A stretch of 64,000 bases of DNA from Rhizobium bangladeshense (GTDB lineage: Bacteria > Pseudomonadota > Alphaproteobacteria > Rhizobiales > Rhizobiaceae): assembly GCF_017357245.1 (NCBI RefSeq), contig NZ_CP071612.1:3227001-3291000 (forward strand). Direction: 5' to 3'. A program made the translations under genes and the position numbers. This document shows, in pieces, positions 37,235-47,504 of the stretch (the stretch's first letter is position 1; each line of letters begins with the position of its first letter). Under the pieces are notes generated by a model. The model saw only the letters and a list, made by a program, of their open reading frames with translations. It was not told the DNA's origin and ran no database searches.

Positions 37235-38175
37235 TGCTCGGAAGAACCGCAAACGGCCTCTACTGGATGTTCCGTTACATCGAGCGCGCCGAGAATATCG
37301 CTCGCCTGGTCGATGCGGGACTGCGCATGTCGCTAACCCGCAGCAGCGCCGGCGACGACAACTGGGATGGCGTGCTGCAAAGTGCCGGCGTTCGCGAAGC
37401 CTATGACGAGGGCCACGCCAAGCTGACCAATGCCGATGCGATCGATTATCTACTGCGCGATCGCTCCAACCCGTCGAGCGTCATGTCCTGCATTGATTAC
37501 GGCCGCAACAATGCCCGCATGGTCCGCACCGCGCTGACGCGGGAGACTTGGGAGGCTACCAACGAATGCTGGATAGATCTCAAAGCCTTGCTTGAAAAGC
37601 GCGTGAAGGCCGCCGACCTGCCTGAGGTGATCGACGTCATCAAGCGCCGCGCCGGCCTCATCCGCGGCGCCTTCCATGGCTCGACGCTCAGAAACGAGCT
37701 CTATAATTTTGCCCGCATCGGCACCTTCATCGAGCGGGCCGACAATACGAGCCGCATTCTCGACGTGAAATATTACGTGCTGCTGCCTTCCGTCTCGGCC
37801 GTTGGCTCCTCGCTTGACAACGTGCAGTGGGAATCGATCCTGCGCTCGGTCTCCGCGCACCGGGCCTATAGCTGGGCCTATGACGGCGAATACCGGGCGA
37901 TGAATATCGCCGACTTCCTGACCCTCAATGTGCAGATGCCGCGCTCGCTTGCCTATTGCTACGAGAAGATCGTCAGCAATCTCGGCTATCTCGCCCAGGA
38001 TTACGAGGAGCGGCTTCCCGCCCACGATACCGCCGACGCGATCCGCACCACGCTGCAGACGCGGGCAATCCGCGACATTATGGATCAGGGCCTGCATGAG
38101 TTCCTGGAAGATTTCGTCGCCCGCAACAACCAGCTCGGCATGGAAATTTCCGACGGCTACCGGTTCTACGTTTAA
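37234..38175 (+). CDS. Alpha-E domain protein (DUF403)
   Basis: A 313-residue, mostly helical alpha-E protein. It begins with the family signature LGRTANGLYWMFRYIERAEN and has FIERADNTSRILDVKYY in the middle, with Asp/Glu-rich helix repeats. The domain has no demonstrated activity. The gene starts on the last base of the ATP-grasp stop (TGATG), so translation is coupled, and the transglutaminase-like gene follows 12 bases after its stop. Confidence 0.92.
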   Translation: MLGRTANGLYWMFRYIERAENIARLVDAGLRMSLTRSSAGDDNWDGVLQSAGVREAYDEGHAKLTNADAIDYLLRDRSNPSSVMSCIDYGRNNARMVRTALTRETWEATNECWIDLKALLEKRVKAADLPEVIDVIKRRAGLIRGAFHGSTLRNELYNFARIGTFIERADNTSRILDVKYYVLLPSVSAVGSSLDNVQWESILRSVSAHRAYSWAYDGEYRAMNIADFLTLNVQMPRSLAYCYEKIVSNLGYLAQDYEERLPAHDTADAIRTTLQTRAIRDIMDQGLHEFLEDFVARNNQLGMEISDGYRFYV

Positions 38176-38187
38176 GCGGATCAGAAC

Positions 38188-39012
38188 ATGAGACTGAAGA
38201 TCAGCCACCTCACCGAATACCGCTACGACGAACCGGCGCAATTCTCGCTGCAACGTCTGAGGCTGACGCCGCCGGCAACCAACGGCCAGACAGTGCTCGG
38301 CTGGTCGCTGAAGGTCGAGGGTGCCACGCCCGAAGTGGAATATGACGACCAGTACGGCAACCACGTCAACCTGGTCTCGCTGGAAGGCGAGCAGCAGGTG
38401 ACGCGGATTTTCGCGGAAGGCGAGGTCGAAACGACGGATATCAATGGCGTCACCGGCCCGCATACGGGCTTCTGCCCGCTCTGGCTCTTCCTGCGCGAAA
38501 CGCCGCTCACCAAGAGCGGCAAGCTGGTGAAGGAACTAATCAAAGGCGTCAACGGCGATAATGAACTCGCCCGCATGCATGCGCTGATGGCAGCCATTCA
38601 CGAGACTGTCGATTACAGGCCCGGAACCAGCGACACTGCGACGACGGCCGAACAGGCGCTGGAGAAGAAGAGCGGCGTCTGCCAGGACCATGCGCACATC
38701 TTCGTTGCCGCCGCCCGCGCCCTGCAGGTTCCGGCGCGTTATGTCTCCGGCTATCTGATGATGACGGAAAAGGCCGAACAGGCGGCGACCCATGCCTGGG
38801 CCGAGGCCCATATTCCCGGCCTTGGCTGGGTTGGCTTCGATCCCGCCAACGAGATCTGCCCCGATGACCGATATGTCCGGATCGCCTCCGGCCTCTGCTA
38901 TCGCGACGCCGCACCGATCTCAGGCATGCGCATCGGCACACCGGGCGAAACCCTGTCGGTGACCGTGAAGGTCGAAGACGGCGGACAGATGCAGAGCCAG
39001 AGCCAGAGCTGA
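38188..39012 (+). CDS. Transglutaminase-like cysteine protease-fold protein
   Basis: A 274-residue protein with an N-terminal beta domain (LKISHLTEYRYDEPAQFS) and a transglutaminase-like core. The catalytic triad is visible: Cys in KSGVCQDHAHIF near 169, His in HAWAEAHIPGLGWVGFDP near 209, and the following Asp. It probably hydrolyses or transfers peptide bonds. It is the last gene of the ATP-grasp/alpha-E/transglutaminase operon. The proteasome-like Anbu subunit that often accompanies this set is not found downstream. Confidence 0.92.
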   Translation: MRLKISHLTEYRYDEPAQFSLQRLRLTPPATNGQTVLGWSLKVEGATPEVEYDDQYGNHVNLVSLEGEQQVTRIFAEGEVETTDINGVTGPHTGFCPLWLFLRETPLTKSGKLVKELIKGVNGDNELARMHALMAAIHETVDYRPGTSDTATTAEQALEKKSGVCQDHAHIFVAAARALQVPARYVSGYLMMTEKAEQAATHAWAEAHIPGLGWVGFDPANEICPDDRYVRIASGLCYRDAAPISGMRIGTPGETLSVTVKVEDGGQMQSQSQS

Positions 39013-39136
39013 ACCACCGACGCTCGCCATTGCACGATCGCGCAATTCCGCGCCATTTCGAGCGCTTTTCTCATCGCAACTAGCGGGAAGGACAGCATGG
39101 GCGCTGGCGGCTCGAAAGTGGCCTCATTTCGCCAAC

Positions 39137-39163
39137 AAAAAGGCGGGGACAAAAGCCCCGCCT
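39137..39163 (-). terminator. Rho-independent terminator of the gguABC-arabonate operon
   Basis: On the minus strand an 8-bp GC stem (39141-39148 with 39156-39163) with a 7-base loop is followed by five T residues. It lies just beyond the stop of the L-arabonate dehydratase gene and ends that operon; it may also stop the transglutaminase transcript coming the other way. Confidence 0.85.
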
Positions 39164-39194
39164 CTTCATCAATGTCTCGTCGGACATGCCCTAC

Positions 39195-40934
39195 TCAGTG
39201 GCTGTCCTTGCCGACAGCGTTTCCGCGACATCCCTTGAGGAAATCAAGGTCGGCGCCGGTATCGGCTCCCTCGACATGCTGCTGATGCAGGTAGGCGTAG
39301 CCCGACGTCGGCAGATCGTGGTGCGGCTGCCATTCGGAGAGCCGACGCGCCAGTTCTTCGTCCGAAATGTCGAGATGCAGGCGACGGTTCGGCACGTCGA
39401 GCTCGATCATGTCCCCGGTCTTGACGACCGCGAGCGGCCCGCCGACCGCCGCTTCCGGCGAGGTGTGCAGCACGACGGTGCCATAAGCCGTTCCGGACAT
39501 GCGGGCGTCGGAAATGCGCACCATGTCGAGGATGCCCTTCTTCAGCACCTTCGGCGGGAGCCCCATATTGCCGACCTCGGCCATGCCGGGATAGCCCTTC
39601 GGCCCGCAGTTCTTCATGACCATGACGCAATTCTCGTCGATGTCGAGGCTGTCGTCATTGATCTTGGCCTTGTAGTCGTCGATGTCCTCGAACACGACCG
39701 CCCTGCCCCGGTGCACCAGGAGATGTGGCGAGGCCGCCGAAGGCTTCAGCACCGCACCCTTCGGTGCTAGATTGCCGCGCAGAACGACGATGCCGCCCGA
39801 AGAGGTCAGCGCCTTTTCGGCAGGCAGGATAACGTCCTCGTTCCAATTGACGACGTCCTTGACCTCGTCCCAGACTGTTTCGCCGGAGACAGTCAGAGCA
39901 TCCTTATGAAGGAGCCCGGCCTCCCCGAGACGCTTCAGCACGACAGGCAGGCCGCCGGCATAGAAGAACTCTTCCATCAGGTACTTGCCCGAGGGCATCA
40001 GATTGACGATCGTCGGAACGTCGCGGCCGCAACGGTCCCAGTCGTCAAGCGTCAGGTCGATACCGACGCGGCCGGCGATCGCCAGCAGATGGATGACGGC
40101 GTTGGTCGATCCGCCGATCGCCGCATTGGTGCGGATGGCGTTCTCAAAGGCCTGCTTCGTCATGATGTCGGATGGCTTCAGGTCGTCCTTGACCATCTGC
40201 ACGATACGGCGGCCGGTCAGCTGCGCCATAACCTTGCGGCGGGAATCGACGCCGGGGATTGCGGCATTGCCTGACAGCGCCATGCCGAGCGCTTCCGCCA
40301 TGGAAGCCATTGTCGAGGCGGTGCCCATCGTGTTGCAGGTGCCCGACGAGCGGCTCATCGATGCTTCCGCCTCGAGGAACTCGGCCTGCGTCATCTCGCC
40401 CGCCTTCACCATTTCGGAGAACTTCCACAGATGCGTGCCGGAGCCGACGCGTTCGCCGCGGAAATAGCCGTTCAGCATCGGACCGCCGGTGACGACGATC
40501 GACGGCAGATCGCAGGAGGCAGCTCCCATCAGCAGCGACGGCGTGGTCTTGTCGCAGCCGACGAGCAGGACGCAGCCATCCATCGGCTGGCCGCGGATCG
40601 CTTCCTCGACCGCGAGCGCCGCGAGATTGCGGTACATCATTGCGGTCGGGCGGAAGGTGTTTTCCGAGGCCGAGAACACCGGCACTTCGAGCGGGAAGCC
40701 GCCGGCCTCCCAGACGCCCGCCTTCACTTTTTCGGCGAGCTCTCTCAGATGACCGTTGCACGGGGTCATATCCGACCAGGTGTTGAGGATGCCGATGACA
40801 GGCCGGCCGTCGAATAGGTCGTGCGGATAGCCCTGGTTCTTAAGCCAGCCGCGGTGATAGATCACGTCGCGGCTCGTACCGCCATACCATTCCTGCGATC
40901 TCAGCCTGCGCGGCCATTCCGCTTTCTTTTTCAT
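39195..40934 (-). CDS. araD: L-arabonate dehydratase (IlvD/Edd family)
   Basis: A 579-residue IlvD/Edd-family [2Fe-2S] dehydratase. The three expected cluster ligands fall at Cys59 (TPCNGHL), Cys127 (VGCDKTTPS) and Cys200 (SGTCNTMGT), and the catalytic serine region is SDARMSGTAYG near 480. The same numbering is, as I recall, that reported for the R. leguminosarum L-arabonate dehydratase. It converts L-arabonate to 2-keto-3-deoxy-L-arabonate. Context supports this: an aldehyde dehydrogenase and GguC (AraD1-like) genes precede it in the same direction behind a sugar ABC transporter. Branched-chain amino-acid IlvD is less likely. D-fuconate or D-galactonate may also be used. Confidence 0.9.
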   Translation of the reverse strand: MKKKAEWPRRLRSQEWYGGTSRDVIYHRGWLKNQGYPHDLFDGRPVIGILNTWSDMTPCNGHLRELAEKVKAGVWEAGGFPLEVPVFSASENTFRPTAMMYRNLAALAVEEAIRGQPMDGCVLLVGCDKTTPSLLMGAASCDLPSIVVTGGPMLNGYFRGERVGSGTHLWKFSEMVKAGEMTQAEFLEAEASMSRSSGTCNTMGTASTMASMAEALGMALSGNAAIPGVDSRRKVMAQLTGRRIVQMVKDDLKPSDIMTKQAFENAIRTNAAIGGSTNAVIHLLAIAGRVGIDLTLDDWDRCGRDVPTIVNLMPSGKYLMEEFFYAGGLPVVLKRLGEAGLLHKDALTVSGETVWDEVKDVVNWNEDVILPAEKALTSSGGIVVLRGNLAPKGAVLKPSAASPHLLVHRGRAVVFEDIDDYKAKINDDSLDIDENCVMVMKNCGPKGYPGMAEVGNMGLPPKVLKKGILDMVRISDARMSGTAYGTVVLHTSPEAAVGGPLAVVKTGDMIELDVPNRRLHLDISDEELARRLSEWQPHHDLPTSGYAYLHQQHVEGADTGADLDFLKGCRGNAVGKDSH

Positions 40935-40995
40935 AATCTCTGTCCTTCAGGATTACCCCCGGACCGCCTCGTACGGCCCGGGTCATCTCGCTTGT

Positions 40996-42429
40996 TCAAG
41001 CCAGCGTGTAGGCGGTCTTGACGGTTGTGTAGAATTCGGCGGCGTATTTGCCCTGCTCGCGCGGGCCATAGGACGAGCCCTTGCGGCCGCCGAACGGAAC
41101 GTGGAAATCGACGCCTGCGGTCGGCAGGTTGACCATGACCATGCCGGCTTCCGAATTGCGCTTGAAGTGCGTCGCATGCTTCAGGCTGGTCGTGGCGATG
41201 CCGGCCGAAAGGCCGAACGGCGTGTCGTTGGCGATGGCAAGCGCCTCGTCGTAGTCCTTCGCCCGGATCACCGAGACCACGGGCCCGAAGATCTCCTCGC
41301 GCGAAATGCGCATCTGGTTGGTCGCTTCGGTAAACAGCGTCGGCTGCAGGTAGAAGCCGGGCGTTTCGCGGGAGATGACCTCGCCGCCGAAGGCGAGCTT
41401 GGCGCCTTCCTTTTTGCCGATCTCGATATAGTCGATATCGGTCTTCAGCTGCCGTTCGTCAACGACGGGACCGATATGGGTGCCGGCCTTCAGCGCATTG
41501 TCGACGACCAGCGTTTTCAGCTTCTCAGTCAAAGCCGCGACGAACTTGTCGTGAATGCCTTCGGTGACGATCAGGCGCGACGACGCCGTGCAGCGCTGGC
41601 CTGTGGAGAAGAAGCCGGAATTGGCGGCGGCTTCCACGGCAACGTTGAGGTCGGCGTCGTCGAGCACGACCATCGGGTTCTTGCCGCCCATCTCGAGCTG
41701 GAACTTGCGGTTATGCTCGATCGAGGCGGCGGCGACGCGCCGGCCGGTGCCGGTCGAGCCGGTAAAGGTGATGCCGTGAACGTCGGGGCTCTCCAGCATG
41801 GCCTGGCCGACGACCGAGCCCTTGCCCATGACGAGGTTCAAGACGCCCTTCGGCAAGCCGGCCCGGTTGAGGATATCGACGATTGCCCAGGAGCAGGCCG
41901 GCACCAATTCGGCCGGCTTGAAGACGATGGTGTTGCCATAGGCGAGCGCAGGCGCGATCTTCCAGGCCGGGATGGCTATCGGGAAGTTCCACGGCGTGAT
42001 GATGCCGATGACGCCGAGCGCTTCGCGGGTGATCTCGATGCCGATGTTTGGACGAACCGACGGAATGACCTCGCCGGCGAGCCGCAGGGCTTCACCAGCG
42101 AAGAATTCAAAGATCTGCGAGGCGCGGATGACCTCGCCGGTCGCCTCCGGCAGCGTCTTGCCCTCTTCGCGCGCGAGCAGCGCGCCGAGCTCGTCCTTGC
42201 GCGCCATGATCTCGTCGCCGGTCTTCTTCAGGATGACATGGCGTTCCCAGATGCCCGAGCGCGACCAGGCGGGAAAGGCGGCCTTGGCGGCGGCAATCGC
42301 GTTGCGGGTGTCTTCGGCGCTGCCGTTGGCATAGAGGCCGACGACCTCGTTCGTATCGGACGGGTTGATGTTCTTCGTCGCGTCCGTGCCGACCCATTCG
42401 CCGGCGATCAGGTTTTGATAAATGGTCAT
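40996..42429 (-). CDS. Alpha-ketoglutarate semialdehyde dehydrogenase-type enzyme
   Basis: A 477-residue NAD(P)-dependent aldehyde dehydrogenase. The family sites are GIITPWNFPIAIPAWKIAPAL (shortened: TPWNFPIA) near 145, FTGSTGTGRRVA near 220, catalytic Glu in LEMGGKNPMVVLDDAD near 245, and the catalytic Cys in STGQRCTASSRL near 279. In this position it should oxidise 2,5-dioxovalerate to 2-oxoglutarate, the last step of non-phosphorylative L-arabinose breakdown. GGAGG stands upstream of the start. It lies between gguC and the arabonate dehydratase gene. Confidence 0.9.
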   Translation of the reverse strand: MTIYQNLIAGEWVGTDATKNINPSDTNEVVGLYANGSAEDTRNAIAAAKAAFPAWSRSGIWERHVILKKTGDEIMARKDELGALLAREEGKTLPEATGEVIRASQIFEFFAGEALRLAGEVIPSVRPNIGIEITREALGVIGIITPWNFPIAIPAWKIAPALAYGNTIVFKPAELVPACSWAIVDILNRAGLPKGVLNLVMGKGSVVGQAMLESPDVHGITFTGSTGTGRRVAAASIEHNRKFQLEMGGKNPMVVLDDADLNVAVEAAANSGFFSTGQRCTASSRLIVTEGIHDKFVAALTEKLKTLVVDNALKAGTHIGPVVDERQLKTDIDYIEIGKKEGAKLAFGGEVISRETPGFYLQPTLFTEATNQMRISREEIFGPVVSVIRAKDYDEALAIANDTPFGLSAGIATTSLKHATHFKRNSEAGMVMVNLPTAGVDFHVPFGGRKGSSYGPREQGKYAAEFYTTVKTAYTLA

Positions 42430-42495
42430 GGGCTCAACAAGCCTCCTTTACCGTTTACATCGCGAACCGGCCGCCCAGGCGTCCGGATCTCTAAT

Positions 42496-43491
42496 TCAGA
42501 GCTGCTTGACGGCGATCTCTTCTTCGGCCGCGATCTTCAGCGGGTTGCGGAGCGGCAGGCCGAATTCGGCGACTTCGATTTCGAAGACGTCTCCCTCTTC
42601 CGTCTTGATGCCGTCGGCGAAGGACAGGGTCGCGGTGCCGAACATGTGGACATGGACATCGCCGGGGACGCGGAAGAGGCCGTATTTGAAATGGTGGTAT
42701 TCGAGATTGGCGAAGGTGTGCGACATGTTCGCCTCGCCCGACAGGAAGGGCTTTTCGAAGATCACCTTATCGCCGCGCTTGATGCGCGAGGTGCCGCGGA
42801 TATCCTCGGGCGCGGCGCCGATGCGGATTTCCGGACCATAGGCGGCCGGGCGCAGTTTCGAGTGGGCCAGATAAAGATAATTGATCCGTTCGGTGACGTG
42901 GTCCGAAAATTCGTTCGACAGGGCAAAGCCGATGCGGAACGGTGAGCCGTCCTTGGCGATGACGTAAATGCCAGCCAATTCAGGCTCTTCGCCGCCGTCG
43001 AGGGCAAAGGACGGCGACACCAGGGGAGCGCCCGGCGCTGCCGCGCCATAGCCGTTGCCCTTGTAGAACCACTCGGGCTGCACGCCCTTTTCGCCTGACT
43101 TCGGCTTGCCGTTCTCGAGACCCATCTTGAACATCTTCATCGAGTCGGTCAGCGTTTCCTCGGCCGCCTCGGTGGTCTTCTTGTGCATGGAATCGCGGGT
43201 GGCGGCCGAACCCAGGTGGGTGAGCCCGGTGCCGGTCAGATGCAGGTGGGCGGCATCGGGATGGGTGATCGGCGGCAGGAAACGGCCTTCCGCATAGGCC
43301 TTCTCAAGGTCGACGGCCTCGCCGTAACCATGGGCCTCGATGACTGCGGCGAGCGACTTGCCGCCATCGGCGGCTTCCATCGCCAGCGCATAGACGCTGC
43401 CTGCATTCTTGACCGACCTGGCCGCACCGCCCTGCTCGCGCACGGCGACGACGATCTCTCCGTTGGCACCCTTGATCTGGGAAATAAGCAC
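42496..43491 (-). CDS. gguC: GguC, AraD1-type fumarylacetoacetate hydrolase-fold protein
   Basis: A 331-residue protein of the FAH fold, matching GguC, the gene after gguAB in Agrobacterium and Rhizobium. It shows HLHLTGTGLTHLGSAATRDSMH near residue 83-104 (two pieces), EPELAGIYVI near 170 and FALSNEFSDHV near 187, consistent with a metal-binding FAH core. Such AraD1 proteins dehydrate 2-keto-3-deoxy-L-arabonate to 2,5-dioxovalerate. That fits exactly between the arabonate dehydratase and the aldehyde dehydrogenase encoded beside it. The start is GTG with AAGG upstream. Confidence 0.88.
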   Translation of the reverse strand: MLISQIKGANGEIVVAVREQGGAARSVKNAGSVYALAMEAADGGKSLAAVIEAHGYGEAVDLEKAYAEGRFLPPITHPDAAHLHLTGTGLTHLGSAATRDSMHKKTTEAAEETLTDSMKMFKMGLENGKPKSGEKGVQPEWFYKGNGYGAAAPGAPLVSPSFALDGGEEPELAGIYVIAKDGSPFRIGFALSNEFSDHVTERINYLYLAHSKLRPAAYGPEIRIGAAPEDIRGTSRIKRGDKVIFEKPFLSGEANMSHTFANLEYHHFKYGLFRVPGDVHVHMFGTATLSFADGIKTEEGDVFEIEVAEFGLPLRNPLKIAAEEEIAVKQL

Positions 43492-43602
43492 GACTTCGAT
43501 CCTTCTCGTTCCGGCGAAGACAAAAGCTCCGCCTGTCCGGCTCCATCGGGAGCCGGAATTGGTCTTTCATATGACTGCGAATGCCGGGCTGGGCTTAGAT
43601 GC

Positions 43603-44808
43603 TCAGCCCTTGTTCTTGTTGTAAACGTCGAAGAACACGGCCGCGAGAAGCACCGCACCCTTGACCATCTGCTGGAAGTCGATGCCGAGGCCGACGATCG
43701 ACATGCCGTTGTTCATGACGCCCATGATGAATGCGCCGATGACCGCGCCGGTGATCTTGCCGACACCGCCCGATGCCGAGGCGCCGCCGATGAAGCAGGC
43801 CGCGATCACGTCGAGCTCGAAGCCGACGCCGGCTTTCGGCGTTGCCGAGTTCAGGCGGAGTGCGACGATCATGCCGGCAAGGCCTGCAAGCACGCCCATG
43901 TTGACGAAGGTGTAGAAGCTGAGGCGCTGCGTGTTGATGCCCGAAAGCTTGGTCGCCTTTTCATTGCCGCCCATGGCGTAGATGCGCCGGCCGACCGTCG
44001 TGCGTTTGGTGACGAAGGCGTAGATCGCGATCAGCACCAGCATGACGACGAGAACGTTCGGCAGGCCCCTGTAGCTGGACAGTTGATAGCCGAGCCACAG
44101 AATGGCGAGTGAAACGACCAGGTTCTGGCCAATGAAGAAGCCCAGCGGCTCGACATCGATGCCATGGCTTTCGTTCATCTTGCGGCGACGCCAGGCGAGG
44201 TAGAAGAGGATGACCGGCAGGATGACCGTCAGGATCAGCGAGGTCGACTGCACGGGCGCGCCGAAGATGTTGATCATGTCGCCCGGCAGGAAGCCGGTGC
44301 TGATGACCTGGAATTCCTTCGGGAACGGGCCGATGTTCTTGCCTGCCAGCACCGTCAGCGTCAGGCCGCGGAAGATCAGCATGCCGGCGAGCGTCACGAT
44401 GAAGGACGGGATGCGGTGATAGGCGATGAAATAGCCCTGCGCAGCGCCGATAATGCCGCCGACGATCAGACAAATCAGGCCGGCGACCCAGAAATTCATG
44501 CCCCATGTCACAGTGAAGATTGCCGCGAGCGCGCCGACGAAGGCGACGATCGAACCGACCGACAGGTCGATATGCCCGGCCACGATGACGAGCAGCATGC
44601 CGAGCGCCATGATGACGATGAAGGAATTCTGCAGGACGAGGTTCGTCAGGTTGACCGGCTTGAAGAGAATGCCGCCGGTGTAAAGCTGGAAGAATACCAT
44701 GATCGCGACGAGCGCGATGAGCATGCCGTATTCACGAATGTTGCCGCGGATGTAGTCGGCAACAGAAACGACGTTGCTTTCCTCGGTTGTCGGGTTGACC
44801 GGAGTCAT
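43603..44808 (-). CDS. gguB: Sugar ABC transporter permease GguB
   Basis: A 401-residue permease of the XylH/MmsB type with about ten hydrophobic segments. Typical signatures are [20 protein letters not shown] near 80 and [21 protein letters not shown] near the C-terminus, plus [12 protein letters not shown]. It carries monosaccharides across the inner membrane, with ChvE as periplasmic receptor and GguA as ATPase. Its start overlaps the gguA stop by four bases. Confidence 0.93.
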   Translation of the reverse strand: MTPVNPTTEESNVVSVADYIRGNIREYGMLIALVAIMVFFQLYTGGILFKPVNLTNLVLQNSFIVIMALGMLLVIVAGHIDLSVGSIVAFVGALAAIFTVTWGMNFWVAGLICLIVGGIIGAAQGYFIAYHRIPSFIVTLAGMLIFRGLTLTVLAGKNIGPFPKEFQVISTGFLPGDMINIFGAPVQSTSLILTVILPVILFYLAWRRRKMNESHGIDVEPLGFFIGQNLVVSLAILWLGYQLSSYRGLPNVLVVMLVLIAIYAFVTKRTTVGRRIYAMGGNEKATKLSGINTQRLSFYTFVNMGVLAGLAGMIVALRLNSATPKAGVGFELDVIAACFIGGASASGGVGKITGAVIGAFIMGVMNNGMSIVGLGIDFQQMVKGAVLLAAVFFDVYNKNKG

Positions 44809-46343
44809 TGTCTCTTCTCCCCTGAGCGCATGATAGCGCGCATGATGGTTTCCTGGCTTGCTTCTCCCTTCGGCAGTTCGGCGACGATGCGTCCTTCGTT
44901 CATCACGTAGATGCGGTCACAAGTGCCAAGCAGTTCGGGCATTTCCGATGAGATCATCAGAACGCCCTTTCCATCGGCGGCAAGCTGGTTGATGATAGTA
45001 TAAATCTCGTACTTTGCGCCAACGTCGATGCCGCGCGTGGGCTCGTCGAGGATCAAAATCTCGGGATCGGAGAACAGCCACTTCGACAGCACGACCTTTT
45101 GCTGGTTGCCGCCGGAAAGATTGACCGTTTCCTGGAAGATGCCGTGCGAGCGAATGCGCAGCTTCGACCGGTAATCGGTCGCGACCTTCATCTCCTTGAT
45201 GTCGTCGATGACGCTATTGCTCGAAATACCTTCGAGGTTGGCGAGCGTCGTGTTGTGCAGGATCGTGTCGTTGAGCACGAGGCCAAGCTGTTTGCGGTCC
45301 TCGGTGACATAGGCAAGACCCGCATCAATCGCCTTGCGCACGGTGCTGACGTCGACCGGCTTGCCCTCGACGAACACCTCGCCGCTGATCTTGTGCCCGT
45401 AGGACTTGCCGAAGACGCTCATGGCGAATTCGGTGCGGCCCGCACCCATCAGACCGGCGATACCGACGACCTCGCCCTTGCGGACGCTGACGTTGATGTC
45501 ATGCAGCACCTGGCGGTCGCGGTGATGCTGGTGATAGGCGTTCCAGTTCTTGACTTCGAAGATCGTCTCGCCAATCGGCACCGAGCGCGGCGGATAACGA
45601 TCGGCGAGGTCGCGGCCCACCATGTTCTTGATGATGATGTCTTCGCTGATCTCGTCCGCGTGACAGTCGAGCGTCTTGACGGTCATGCCATCGCGCAGGA
45701 CCGTGATCTGGTCGGCGACCTTGCGGATCTCGTTCAGCTTGTGGGAAATGATGATCGAGGTGATGCCCTGATTGCGGAACTCGATCAGCAGATTGAGCAG
45801 TGCGTCGGAGTCCTTCTCGTTGAGCGAGGCTGTGGGCTCGTCGAGGATGAGGAGCTTCACACTCTTCGACAGCGCCTTGGCGATCTCTACGAGCTGCTGC
45901 TTGCCGACGCCGATGTCTGTCACCAAAGTGTTCGGGGATTCGCGCAGACCGACTTTCTGCAAGAGTTGCTTCGTGCGGTTATAGGTCTCTTCCCAGCTGA
46001 TAACCCCGTTCTTGGCATTCTCGTTGCCGAGGAAGATGTTTTCGCCGATCGACAGCAACGGCACGAGCGCCAGTTCCTGGTGAATGATGACGATGCCGAT
46101 TTCTTCGGAGTCCTTCAGGACCTTGAAGTGGCGCGTCTCGCCTTCATAGACGATGTCGCCCTCATAGCTTCCCGTGGGATAGACGCCCGATAGCACTTTC
46201 ATCAGGGTCGATTTTCCGGCCCCGTTTTCGCCTACCAATGCGTGAATTTCACCCTTGCGAACCTTGAGGTTCACATTCTCCAGCGCCTTAACGCCCGGGA
46301 ACGTCTTGGTGATGCTCCGCATTTCGAGGATGGTGTTGTCCAT
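44805..46343 (-). CDS. gguA: Sugar ABC transporter ATP-binding protein GguA
   Basis: A 512-residue tandem ATPase. The first domain has [12 protein letters not shown] near 36, [17 protein letters not shown] near 160 and its Q-loop; the second has [12 protein letters not shown] near 290, the signature [17 protein letters not shown] near 400 and [13 protein letters not shown]. It powers uptake of galactose/arabinose-type sugars bound by ChvE. ATG 46343 is used rather than the TTG six bases upstream. It is separated from chvE by a strong hairpin. Confidence 0.93.
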   Translation of the reverse strand: MDNTILEMRSITKTFPGVKALENVNLKVRKGEIHALVGENGAGKSTLMKVLSGVYPTGSYEGDIVYEGETRHFKVLKDSEEIGIVIIHQELALVPLLSIGENIFLGNENAKNGVISWEETYNRTKQLLQKVGLRESPNTLVTDIGVGKQQLVEIAKALSKSVKLLILDEPTASLNEKDSDALLNLLIEFRNQGITSIIISHKLNEIRKVADQITVLRDGMTVKTLDCHADEISEDIIIKNMVGRDLADRYPPRSVPIGETIFEVKNWNAYHQHHRDRQVLHDINVSVRKGEVVGIAGLMGAGRTEFAMSVFGKSYGHKISGEVFVEGKPVDVSTVRKAIDAGLAYVTEDRKQLGLVLNDTILHNTTLANLEGISSNSVIDDIKEMKVATDYRSKLRIRSHGIFQETVNLSGGNQQKVVLSKWLFSDPEILILDEPTRGIDVGAKYEIYTIINQLAADGKGVLMISSEMPELLGTCDRIYVMNEGRIVAELPKGEASQETIMRAIMRSGEKRQ

Positions 46344-46397
46344 AGTCAAAGTTCCAGCGCCGGCAGCTTAAAACAGCTGGGGCGATCATAAAATCGA

Positions 46398-46429
46398 AGG
46401 CCGGAACCCGCAAGCACGGGCTCCGGCCT
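46398..46429 (-). terminator. GC-rich hairpin between chvE and gguA
   Basis: Arms 46398-46410 and 46417-46429 pair with one G-T/A-C type imperfection around a six-base loop. On the minus strand it follows the chvE stop and is trailed by TCGATTTTAT. It probably acts as an attenuator or 3' stabiliser, giving more binding protein than transporter subunits. Confidence 0.7.
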
Positions 46430-46439
46430 CCTGTTTAAC

Positions 46440-47504
46440 TTACTTCAGCTGGTCTTCTGTGTAGTAGCCGCTGTCGATCAGGACCTGCTTGTAGTTGGTC
46501 TTGTCGACCGAAACCGGCTTCAGCAGATAGGACGGAACGACCTTGACGCCGTTGTCGTAGGTCTTGGTGTCATTGACCTCAGGCTCCTTGCCGGACATGA
46601 CGGCATCGACCATGGAAACCGTGACCTTGGCGAGTTCGCGGGTGTCCTTGAAAATCGTCGAGTGCTGTTCGCCAGCGATGATCGACTTGACCGACGGGAT
46701 TTCAGCGTCCTGGCCGGAAACGACCGGGAGCGGCTGGTCAGCGGAACCATAGCCGACGCCCTTCAGCGAGGAGATGATGCCGATCGAGAGGCCGTCATAG
46801 GGAGACAGGACGGCGTCGACCTTGGCGTCGGTGTAATTGGCCGAGAGCAGGTTGTCCATGCGGGCCTGGGCGGTAGCCGCATCCCAACGCAGCGTGCCGA
46901 CCTTGTCCATGCCGGTCTGGCCGGACTTCACGACGAGCTTGCCCGAGTCGATGTAGGGCTGCAGAACGGACATCGCGCCATCATAGAAGAAGAAGGCGTT
47001 GTTATCATCCGGCGAACCGCCGAAGAGTTCGATGTTGAACGGGCCCTTGCCATCCTTGAGGCCGAGGGCGTCAACGATCGAGTTTGCCTGGAGAACGCCG
47101 ACCTGGAAGTTGTCGAAGGTGGCGTAGTAGTCGACGTTGGCCGAGTCACGGATCAGGCGGTCGTAAGCGATGACCTTGATGCCGGCGTCGTGAGCCTTCT
47201 GGAGAACGTCGGAAAGCGTCGTGCCGTCGATCGAAGCGATGACGAGAACCTTGGCACCCTTGGTGACCATGTTTTCGATCTGCGACAGCTGGTTCGGAAT
47301 ATCGTCGTCAGCATACTGCAGGTCAGTCTTATAGCCGGCGGCCTCGAGCTGCTTGACGATGTTGTTGCCGTCGTCGATCCAGCGAGCGGAGGACTTCGTC
47401 GGCATGGCGATGCCCACGAGGCCCTTGTCCTGCGCCATGGCAGGCATGACGAAGGAAGCGACGCCGAAGGCAGCCGCAGCCATCAATGAGATAATGGATT
47501 TCAT
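46440..47504 (-). CDS. chvE: Periplasmic multiple-sugar-binding protein ChvE
   Basis: A 354-residue periplasmic binding protein with a signal peptide ([20 protein letters not shown], cut before QDKGL). The mature part begins [19 protein letters not shown], which is the ChvE hallmark, and continues with sugar-binding phrases [20 protein letters not shown] and [14 protein letters not shown]. ChvE binds arabinose, galactose, glucose and related sugars and in Agrobacterium also signals to VirA; no virulence genes are present here. It is first in the operon and divergent from gbpR, which activates it. Confidence 0.94.
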   Translation of the reverse strand: MKSIISLMAAAAFGVASFVMPAMAQDKGLVGIAMPTKSSARWIDDGNNIVKQLEAAGYKTDLQYADDDIPNQLSQIENMVTKGAKVLVIASIDGTTLSDVLQKAHDAGIKVIAYDRLIRDSANVDYYATFDNFQVGVLQANSIVDALGLKDGKGPFNIELFGGSPDDNNAFFFYDGAMSVLQPYIDSGKLVVKSGQTGMDKVGTLRWDAATAQARMDNLLSANYTDAKVDAVLSPYDGLSIGIISSLKGVGYGSADQPLPVVSGQDAEIPSVKSIIAGEQHSTIFKDTRELAKVTVSMVDAVMSGKEPEVNDTKTYDNGVKVVPSYLLKPVSVDKTNYKQVLIDSGYYTEDQLK

